A DNA stretch of 5,871 nt from Candidatus Curtissbacteria bacterium RIFCSPLOWO2_01_FULL_38_11b (GTDB lineage: Bacteria; Patescibacteriota; Microgenomatia; Curtissbacterales; GWA2-41-24), in contig MFBO01000034.1 in NCBI GenBank assembly GCA_001774995.1, positions 1 through 5,871 on the forward strand. Direction: 5' to 3'. Position 1 is the first letter of the stretch; every line of letters begins with the position of its first letter. Under the pieces are notes generated by a model that was not told the DNA's origin, did no database searches, and worked only from the letters and a program-made list of their open reading frames with translations. The translations under genes and the position numbers were made by a program. Positions 1-5,332 of the stretch are shown one piece after another.

Positions 1-1
1 A

Positions 2-481
2 ACAAAGCTTTTAGCAGAAAAGATAGTTTTGGATTGGGAAAAGAAAAGCGGGGGAATAGCTACGATATTTCGCCCATTTAATATTTATGGACCTGGCAAC
101 CTTAAGGGAGTTATATATAATTTTTACAAAAGCTTCAGGGATGATCGCAAAGTTACAATTTACGGTACGGGGGAACAAACCAGGAATTTTCTTTTTATCG
201 ACGATGCAGTCGACGCAATACTGCTCGGAATGAAAAAGGACAAAGGAGGAATTTTTAACCTGGCCAGCCCTAAAGACTACTCTATAAAAAAACTTTTACA
301 GGTTATAGAGAGACTACTTAATAGAAAGGTGGAGTTTATATTCGAACCCGTAGAAAAAGATAAGGTCCAAGGGGTAAAATATAGCTTTACCAAGGCGAGA
401 AATATTTTGGGATGGCGAGCTAAAGTTAGTTTAGAAAAAGGATTAAAAAAAACTTTTGAAAGGTATGACACTTACCTATGA
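2..481 (+). CDS. NAD-dependent sugar-nucleotide epimerase/dehydratase (extended SDR), C-terminal part
   Basis: This is the last 159 residues of an extended short-chain dehydrogenase/reductase acting on a nucleotide sugar; the N-terminal Rossmann half with the NAD-binding glycine motif lies left of the window. The visible part opens with TKLLAEK, which matches the region just after the catalytic Tyr of the family's YxxxK motif, so the Lys is residue 2 here and the Tyr is off the edge. Further on are RPFNIYGPG (about residues 24-32), IYGTGEQTRNFLFIDDAVDA (about 53-72), NLAS (86-89) and a C-terminal LGW segment with SLEKGLKKT, all typical of GalE/RfbB/WcaG-like enzymes. The first TTG at position 29 is not the true start, because the homology runs past it to the edge. 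The stop (TGA) overlaps the ATG of the next gene as ATGA, suggesting coupled translation. Substrate cannot be read from this half: 4-epimerase, 4,6-dehydratase and decarboxylase are all possible. Confidence 0.85.
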   Translation, partial: TKLLAEKIVLDWEKKSGGIATIFRPFNIYGPGNLKGVIYNFYKSFRDDRKVTIYGTGEQTRNFLFIDDAVDAILLGMKKDKGGIFNLASPKDYSIKKLLQVIERLLNRKVEFIFEPVEKDKVQGVKYSFTKARNILGWRAKVSLEKGLKKTFERYDTYL

Positions 482-2751
482 GGGTGTTACTTCTTACTCA
501 CTTTTATTACACATCTTACGGACCTGTACATGGACCGGCCGATTCTGTAAAAGACTATCTCGCAAGAAATAAAATCCCCTATAGCTATATTGCCCACCCC
601 CTCTATTCCGGGAGGAAATCTTTTTTGGAGATTAATGAAAACGGGAAAATAAAAATCCAGAGTTTTGGAACATATATCAAGCTCCCTCTTATTTTTAAAT
701 CTATTAACGAAATTATTCAGACATACCTTTATACAAGAAAGAGAAGTTATGATATCGTAATTGCCGTCGATTCTTTGAATGCTCTCTCTGCACTATATTT
801 AAAGTGGCGGCAAAAGTGCCGGAAAGTTATTTTTTACACGGTCGATTATGCAAATCAAAGGTTTGAAAATCAGCTTTTTAACTACATATATCACACCCTT
901 GATAGATTAGCTCTAAAATACTCCGATTATGTATGGAACGTTTCAAAAAGAATTCTTAAAAAAAGGTTAGAGCTGGGAATCGCCCCCCCCAAAAATTTAT
1001 ATGTTCCTAATACTCCAAGTTTTTCACTGGCCAAAAATCTTCCTTTAGGCCAGGTCGACAGGTTCAAAGTTATGATGGTAGTTGGAAAAACCCACTCTCC
1101 AATTTTATCAAGGGTGCTTAGTGCATTCAGAAAAGTGAAAAGGCAACATCCCAAGGTTAAACTTGTTTTGATTGGCCCTCAAGATAGTGGAGATTTGGAT
1201 AAGAAAATCAAAAACTTAGGGCTTCAAAATAATGTTGAGATACTGGGCCAACTTAAGCACGAAGAACTTCTTGATACCTTATGTAAAGGAGGTATTGGTC
1301 TTGCTCTCTACACGCAAGATTTTCCCTGGACTTACTACGGCGACTCTATGAAGGCAAGGGAATATATGGTCTGCGGTCTGCCTGTCGTGATAAGCGATAT
1401 TGTTTCAACCGCAGAAGATATAAAGGAAAACGAAGCAGGAATTGTAGTTAAACCCAGGACGGCGGATATAGAGCGGGCGATCAAAAAACTTCTCGGAGAT
1501 AAAAAGCTTTGGGAGAGGCAGAGAAAAAATGCAATTAATACTGCAAAAAAATTTGATCTCGATCTTATTTTGAAAGATGTTTTTGAAGAAGCAACAAAGA
1601 TAGAAAAACAAATGCAATCTGTTGCGGTCGTTACCCACGGAGATATCAGAGGCCCAGCACATGAGATAAGGGATTACTTAAGGCCGAGAAGTTTAAGTCT
1701 TTTGTTTATTTCTCACCCCCTTCTGTTTATCAGGGAAAATTTTGCTCTTTCATCCTTTTATGAGCTATATAACTATGGCGACTTAGTCTCAAAGAAAAAT
1801 GCTTATCACTGGCAGTTAAGTGAACCGGTATTATACATAAAAGATTTTTTATACTCTATAATTTGGTGTCTAAAAAATTCAAGAAAGATGGATTTGTTTG
1901 TAGGAAGCGGTAATTTAAATGCCTTAGCCGGTTTATTGCTTAAAAAAATAGGAAAAGTAGAAAAGGTCGTTTTTTACTGTATAGACTACGTTCCTTACAG
2001 GTTTGAGAATAAATCTTTAAACAACCTTTATCATTTTGTTGACAAGGTATGTGCGGAGAAATGCGATACGACATGGAATCTTTCCAAAAGAATGATTTTA
2101 GGAAGAGAAAATAAATGGAAGAAAAAATTTCAAAATCAAATTATAGTTCCCCACGGTTTGCATACCAGGAGGGATCTTTCAAATAATGACGTAGGCAACT
2201 TCAACAGGTACGAAATAGTTTTTATAGGGACGTTATTGAAAAAGCAGGGAGTTCAATTGATCATCAATTCTATGCCTACACTAGTTAAAAGGTTTCCAAA
2301 AGTTAAGTTAAATGTGATTGGCACGGGAGAGTTTAAAGAGAGTTTGGAAAATCGGGCAAAAGCCCTTGGAGTGGAATCTCACGTTACCTTTTCTGGTTAT
2401 CAGCCCGAGGAAGAACTTGAAAAAATAATGTCAAGTGCTCATATTGCTGTCGCTCCTTATCATGAAAAAAAGGGTAACTTTTCCTACTATGGTGATCCAG
2501 GGAAGGTTAAAAGTTATCTGAGCTTGGGCCTTCCTGTTATTATTACAGAAGTGCCAGCCATAGCGTCGGTCTTAGAAAAACACAAATGCGGTTTAGTAAT
2601 CAGTTACAGCGAGGGTCAGCTAATCAGAGCTTTGGAGAAGTTTTTTTTGGATCTCAAATTTACTTATGAATACAGGAAAAACGCATTAGCTTTTGCTGAA
2701 AGGTTTAGTTGGGAAAACGTTTACAGAAGGGCTTTAACTAGAACTATCTAG
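478..2751 (+). CDS. Tandem (two-unit) GT-B glycosyltransferase fusion, GT4-like
   Basis: The 757-residue protein contains two full glycosyltransferase units, about residues 1-376 and 379-757, roughly twice the usual GT4 length. Each has an N-terminal acceptor-side domain and a C-terminal Rossmann domain that binds the nucleotide sugar. Unit 1 carries AHPLY (39-43), DY..QRFEN (124-131), YH (138-139), WN (153-154) and a donor-site segment D289..K292..E295-Y296..G300LPVV. Unit 2 repeats these at SHPL (412-415), DY.P.RFEN (503-511), YH (518-519), WN (533-534) and D673..K676..S679-Y680..G684LPVI. The units join without a clear long linker. In unit 2 the Glu of the EY pair is Ser, which may alter catalysis. 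The start is the ATG overlapping the upstream stop; no Shine-Dalgarno is at a usable distance. A run of eight C at codons for Ala-Pro-Pro (169-171) is a possible slippage site. Family assignment to GT-B/GT4 is firm by fold motifs; donor and acceptor are unknown, though nearby genes suggest 6-deoxyhexoses. It probably acts at the cytoplasmic face of the membrane (inference). Confidence 0.85.
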   Translation: MRVLLLTHFYYTSYGPVHGPADSVKDYLARNKIPYSYIAHPLYSGRKSFLEINENGKIKIQSFGTYIKLPLIFKSINEIIQTYLYTRKRSYDIVIAVDSLNALSALYLKWRQKCRKVIFYTVDYANQRFENQLFNYIYHTLDRLALKYSDYVWNVSKRILKKRLELGIAPPKNLYVPNTPSFSLAKNLPLGQVDRFKVMMVVGKTHSPILSRVLSAFRKVKRQHPKVKLVLIGPQDSGDLDKKIKNLGLQNNVEILGQLKHEELLDTLCKGGIGLALYTQDFPWTYYGDSMKAREYMVCGLPVVISDIVSTAEDIKENEAGIVVKPRTADIERAIKKLLGDKKLWERQRKNAINTAKKFDLDLILKDVFEEATKIEKQMQSVAVVTHGDIRGPAHEIRDYLRPRSLSLLFISHPLLFIRENFALSSFYELYNYGDLVSKKNAYHWQLSEPVLYIKDFLYSIIWCLKNSRKMDLFVGSGNLNALAGLLLKKIGKVEKVVFYCIDYVPYRFENKSLNNLYHFVDKVCAEKCDTTWNLSKRMILGRENKWKKKFQNQIIVPHGLHTRRDLSNNDVGNFNRYEIVFIGTLLKKQGVQLIINSMPTLVKRFPKVKLNVIGTGEFKESLENRAKALGVESHVTFSGYQPEEELEKIMSSAHIAVAPYHEKKGNFSYYGDPGKVKSYLSLGLPVIITEVPAIASVLEKHKCGLVISYSEGQLIRALEKFFLDLKFTYEYRKNALAFAERFSWENVYRRALTRTI
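983..990 (+). repeat. Poly-C tract (C8) inside the tandem glycosyltransferase gene
   Basis: Eight consecutive C bases followed directly by five A bases lie in the coding sequence of unit 1. In an AT-rich gene this is conspicuous. Losing one C would bring a TAG at 1046-1048 into frame, and gaining one C would bring TAA at 1008-1010 into frame. Either slip would therefore end the protein near residue 180-190 and remove most of unit 1 and all of unit 2. Whether it is used for phase variation is not shown by the sequence. Confidence 0.6.
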
Positions 2752-3698
2752 AGTTGTGAAAGGTACCAGGTAACTGTTTTTTCGAGTCCGTATTCAAATT
2801 TAGTTTTTGCTCTAAATCCGAACTCCCTTCTTGCTTTGGAGATATCAAGTCTTCTTCTAGGTTGTCCGTCAGGTTTTGTTTTATCGAATTTTAATTTTCC
2901 TCCAAAACCAACGATTTTGGAAATAAGCGAGGCAAGCTTTTCAATAGTAATTTCAGATCCGGATCCTAAATTTACTGGGTCAGAGCTGTTGTATTTTTCA
3001 CAGGCAAGAAGTATTCCTTTTGCCGCATCTTCGACATAAAGAAATTCCCTTGTTGCTTTACCGCTTCCCCAGACGATAACTTCGTTACTGTTATTCTTCT
3101 TTGCTTCAATAAATTTCTTAATTAAGGATGGTATTACATGCGAACTTTTGGGATCAAAATTATCACCTGGTCCATATAAATTAACAAGGACGATATTTAT
3201 TGAATTAAAACCATACTGTATTCTGTAGGCCATAGATTGAACAATAAGCATTTTTTTTGCAAGGCCGTAAGGGGCATTGGTTTCCTCGGGATAACCTTCC
3301 CATAAATTTTTTTCTTTGAATGGAACGGGAGTGAACTTTGGATAAGAGCATACCGTTCCAATACCTATGAATTTTTGGACTCCCGTTTTTTTTGCAGCTC
3401 TCAAGGCATTGACGCTCATAAGTAGGTTGTCATCAAATAGTTCGGCAGGGTGTTCTTGATTGTAGCCTATCCCACCAATGTTTGCGGCTAGGTGAATTAC
3501 GAAATCTGCGCCACTGAAAGCAGATACGCAATCTCTAAAGTTTCTTAAATCAAATTTGGGATACAGTGGTACAGCAATTTTTTTAGGATGGAGCCTTTTT
3601 AGGTTTTTAACTAAATGTTTTCCCAGAAAGCCATTCCCACCAGTGACGACAACTTTTTTATCTGTCCAAAAGTTCTTTTTGATTTTTCCTATTCTCAT
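2748..3698 (-). CDS. fcl: GDP-L-fucose synthase (GDP-4-keto-6-deoxy-D-mannose 3,5-epimerase/4-reductase)
   Basis: The 316-residue product, close to the usual length of about 320, is an extended SDR that epimerises GDP-4-keto-6-deoxymannose at C3 and C5 and reduces C4 with NADPH to give GDP-L-fucose. Visible motifs are TGGNGFLG (19-26) for cofactor binding, HLAANIGGIGYN (69-80), GTVCSYPKF (114-122) with the family Cys at 117, the catalytic Y144-K148 pair in YGLAKK, NLYGPGDNFDP (173-183), SSHVIP (185-190) with the family His at 187, and KPDGQPRRRLD (275-285). Thr115 sits where E. coli Fcl has a catalytic Ser, which should serve the same role. The chosen ATG starts 18 residues before the glycine motif. 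An in-frame ATG at 3734 would add 12 residues, and longer versions would run into the divergent cupin gene. A TATAAT lies six bases upstream of the chosen ATG. The gene runs against its neighbours and its stop overlaps the stop of the tandem glycosyltransferase. The GDP-mannose 4,6-dehydratase (Gmd) that supplies its substrate is not in the window. Confidence 0.92.
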   Translation of the reverse strand: MRIGKIKKNFWTDKKVVVTGGNGFLGKHLVKNLKRLHPKKIAVPLYPKFDLRNFRDCVSAFSGADFVIHLAANIGGIGYNQEHPAELFDDNLLMSVNALRAAKKTGVQKFIGIGTVCSYPKFTPVPFKEKNLWEGYPEETNAPYGLAKKMLIVQSMAYRIQYGFNSINIVLVNLYGPGDNFDPKSSHVIPSLIKKFIEAKKNNSNEVIVWGSGKATREFLYVEDAAKGILLACEKYNSSDPVNLGSGSEITIEKLASLISKIVGFGGKLKFDKTKPDGQPRRRLDISKARREFGFRAKTKFEYGLEKTVTWYLSQL

Positions 3699-3704
3699 TT
3701 GGCT

Positions 3705-3710
3705 ATTATA
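3705..3710 (-). promoter_or_regulatory. Candidate -10 element (TATAAT) for fcl
   Basis: On the minus strand a perfect TATAAT lies six bases before the fcl ATG at 3698. With standard spacing the transcript would start at or within a base of that ATG, giving a leaderless message. No good -35 is seen 16-18 bases upstream (the best is TGGTGC), so the call rests on the -10 and on the lack of a Shine-Dalgarno sequence. TATAAT is common by chance in AT-rich DNA. Confidence 0.3.
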
Positions 3711-3734
3711 AAACTTTTTAACCAAGAGCACCAT

Positions 3735-3763
3735 TTGAGAAAGATAATGAAAATGATTAGAAT
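3735..3763 (+). promoter_or_regulatory. Candidate sigma-70-like promoter for the cupin-glycosyltransferase-epimerase run
   Basis: TTGAGA (3735-3740) and TAGAAT (3758-3763) are separated by 17 bases, each matching the consensus -35 and -10 at five of six positions. Transcription would begin near 3770, just before the GTG at 3772. This favours GTG over the TTG at 3763 as the cupin start if the promoter is real. It sits in the only intergenic gap, where the plus-strand genes need a new promoter because fcl interrupts them. Confidence 0.35.
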
Positions 3764-4158
3764 TGGAAGCAGTGAAATTAAACATAAGAAAACTTGATAT
3801 TAAAAAGGACACAAGGGGATGGTTGGCAGAATTGATATTAGCAAAAGATGTAGGAGGCAAGAAATTTGGACAACTGGGAGTTACTGTAGCTCGCCCCGGA
3901 CAGATTAAAGGTGGTCATTATCACAGAAGAAAAAGGGAATGGTTTTGCGTAATTCGCGGGACAGGCCTTTTAACGTTTAAAAGCATAAAAACAGGGGAGA
4001 CGAAAGAACTGGGAATAGGAGAGAACAATATGATTTTAGTAGAAATTCCCAAACTACACTATCACTGGATAAAAAACGTTGGCAAGTCAGATATGTATCT
4101 TTTGTTTTATACTAATGAGGTTTTTAATCCCAAAGACACGGATACCTTTAATGAATAA
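3763..4158 (+). CDS. Stand-alone cupin resembling the CapF C-terminal domain (sugar-nucleotide 3-epimerase type)
   Basis: A 131-residue single-domain cupin. Cupin motif 1 is at 51-66: G51, the H52-x-H54 pair, E59 and G66. Motif 2 is at 96-105: P96, H101 and N105. H52, H54 and H101 are the expected metal ligands, with E59 possible. The closing NEVFNPKDTDTF (118-129), the KGGHYHRRK start of motif 1 and the NVGKSDM stretch resemble the C-terminal domain of CapF/WbjC. That domain does the metal-dependent C3 epimerisation in UDP-N-acetyl-L-fucosamine synthesis. In CapF it is fused to an N-terminal SDR reductase; here it stands alone. The next sugar-pathway gene is a CapG homologue, which supports the assignment. 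An in-frame TGA at 3754-3756 limits the start to TTG 3763 or GTG 3772. Neither has a Shine-Dalgarno sequence, and a possible -10 covers the TTG, so GTG (128 residues) is a real alternative. It overlaps the next gene by 8 bases. It could instead be another WxcM/RmlC-like sugar isomerase. Confidence 0.78.
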   Translation: MEAVKLNIRKLDIKKDTRGWLAELILAKDVGGKKFGQLGVTVARPGQIKGGHYHRRKREWFCVIRGTGLLTFKSIKTGETKELGIGENNMILVEIPKLHYHWIKNVGKSDMYLLFYTNEVFNPKDTDTFNE

Positions 4159-5332
4159 ATCTCCTGACTTTAAAATTGCCTTGGCTACCCACTATTATAT
4201 CTATTCAGCATCTCAGGCACTCCGAGACTTTCTAAGACTAAAAAAAAGTGTGAAACTTTTCTACATTTCTCATCCTTTATATCTTAATGACGTAAAAAAT
4301 AAGGACAAATCTTTTGCAGAATTTAGCGTTGGCCAAAAAGTTATTAAAAGATTCACGACGAGTAGAAGATTCAACAATATTCTGGCTAGTTCCATTTTTG
4401 AGTTCCTTCTTTTAATAGCGTGGATTTTCAAAACGCGGCAAAAATACGATTTATATATAGGAGTTGATAATTTAAATGCCATTCAGGGGTTAATACTTAA
4501 AAAGCTCGGGAAAGTAAAAAAAGTTGTTTTTTATACCATAGATTATTTTCCCACTCGCTTTGAAAACAAGTTTTTAAACTGGATTTACCACACCATAGAT
4601 AGGATATGCGTAGAAAATGCTGACGAAACGTGGAATGTTTCCTCGAAGATGGTTGCCGCAAGGGAAAAAATTTACAGGGTCAGCCAAAAAGCGCGCAATC
4701 GTCAGTACGAAGTTCCCATCGGTATTTGGTATAATCACTCCAGGCCGAAAAACTTTGCAAAGATTGACAAGAAAAAGTTGATATTTGTCGGTCACCTACT
4801 CCCTTATATGGGAGTAGATTTAGTTATCAAAACTTTGCCAAGGCTTGTTAAAGATTTTAAAGGTGTAAAACTAGAAATTATTGGCGACGGGGAAGAAAGG
4901 CAAAATCTTATTAATCTGGCTAAGAAACATGGGGTTGGAGATAAGGTAAAGTTTTATGGTTGGATTCGGGAAAGAAAGCAACTGGAAAAAATCATAAGCG
5001 ATGGGGCGGTCGGGTTGGCAACTTTTAATACAAAAATATTGGATGAAAAAGTTAAAAATGCGGACCCTGGTAAAATTAAGGACTATATGCAAGTTGGAAT
5101 GCCTGTTATCACAACAAAAGCGGTCTCGACGGCAGACCGAATAGTAAAAGCAGAAGCCGGCGTATTAATAGACTATGATAGTAACCAGCTGCGTCGTGCG
5201 GTTGCTGAATTATTAAAAAACGATGAGGTTCTTAAGAAGTATAGGCAAAACGCACTGGCTTATGTTAAAAGTTTCGACTACCCCGTAATATTCAAGCCCA
5301 ATATCGAAAGGGCATTAAATTCTAAGTTATGA
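4151..5332 (+). CDS. GT-B glycosyltransferase, GT4-like, paralogue of the tandem units
   Basis: A 393-residue single glycosyltransferase. The N-domain holds ATHYY (11-15), SHPLY (40-44), LNA (108-110), DYFPTRFEN (131-139), YH (146-147) and WN (161-162). A C-terminal Rossmann domain from about residue 209 begins LIFVGHLLPYMGVDLVI and carries the donor-site segment D305..K308..D311-Y312..G316MPVI. Over the ungapped 61-residue block 107-167 it matches unit 2 of the tandem enzyme at 39 positions and unit 1 at 30 (counted by hand), so it is closest to unit 2. Asp311 stands where unit 1 and typical GT4 enzymes have Glu. The ATG at 4151 is preferred: it starts ten residues before the first conserved strand, overlaps the cupin stop by 8 bases, and has a weak GGA eight bases upstream. 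The open frame extends back to a TTG at 4079 but that would bury 24 extra residues in the cupin gene. The next gene overlaps by ATGA. Donor sugar unknown; UDP-FucNAc or GDP-fucose is plausible from context only. Confidence 0.85.
   Translation: MNKSPDFKIALATHYYIYSASQALRDFLRLKKSVKLFYISHPLYLNDVKNKDKSFAEFSVGQKVIKRFTTSRRFNNILASSIFEFLLLIAWIFKTRQKYDLYIGVDNLNAIQGLILKKLGKVKKVVFYTIDYFPTRFENKFLNWIYHTIDRICVENADETWNVSSKMVAAREKIYRVSQKARNRQYEVPIGIWYNHSRPKNFAKIDKKKLIFVGHLLPYMGVDLVIKTLPRLVKDFKGVKLEIIGDGEERQNLINLAKKHGVGDKVKFYGWIRERKQLEKIISDGAVGLATFNTKILDEKVKNADPGKIKDYMQVGMPVITTKAVSTADRIVKAEAGVLIDYDSNQLRRAVAELLKNDEVLKKYRQNALAYVKSFDYPVIFKPNIERALNSKL
4796..4817. repeat. Short perfect inverted repeat inside the stand-alone glycosyltransferase gene
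   Basis: Arms of 8 bases, CTACTCCC (4796-4803) and GGGAGTAG (4810-4817), flank the 6-base loop TTATAT. No T-run follows, so it is not a standard intrinsic terminator. It lies in codons for the glycine-rich start of the C-terminal Rossmann domain, and chance is a sufficient explanation. Confidence 0.35.

Noticed and set aside
29..31. TTG at 29 as the start of the first gene
   Set aside because: SDR homology, including the catalytic Lys, continues upstream to the window edge, so the gene is cut by the edge and does not start here.
198..213. Short inverted repeat TCGAC / GTCGA
   Set aside because: The five-base arms fall in codons for the conserved IDDAVDA segment of the SDR; no operator-like context is present.
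479..481. TGA read as an amino acid (recoded genetic code)
   Set aside because: TGA ends the first gene and the gene at 5330-5332 precisely at ATGA junctions with well-conserved downstream genes, so it acts as a stop.
3699..3860. Upstream extension of fcl by 54 residues to the far end of the open frame
   Set aside because: The extra residues have no SDR homology, overlap the cupin gene by about 98 bases, and the conserved protein begins just before the glycine motif near residue 19 of the 316-residue form.
4079..4150. TTG start for the stand-alone glycosyltransferase at 4079
   Set aside because: The 24 added residues are an out-of-frame reading of the conserved cupin C-terminus; the ATG at 4151 gives the expected N-terminus.
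4796..4817. 8-bp hairpin as a transcription terminator
   Set aside because: It lies mid-gene, has no following T-run, and its bases encode a normal glycine-containing loop of the Rossmann domain.
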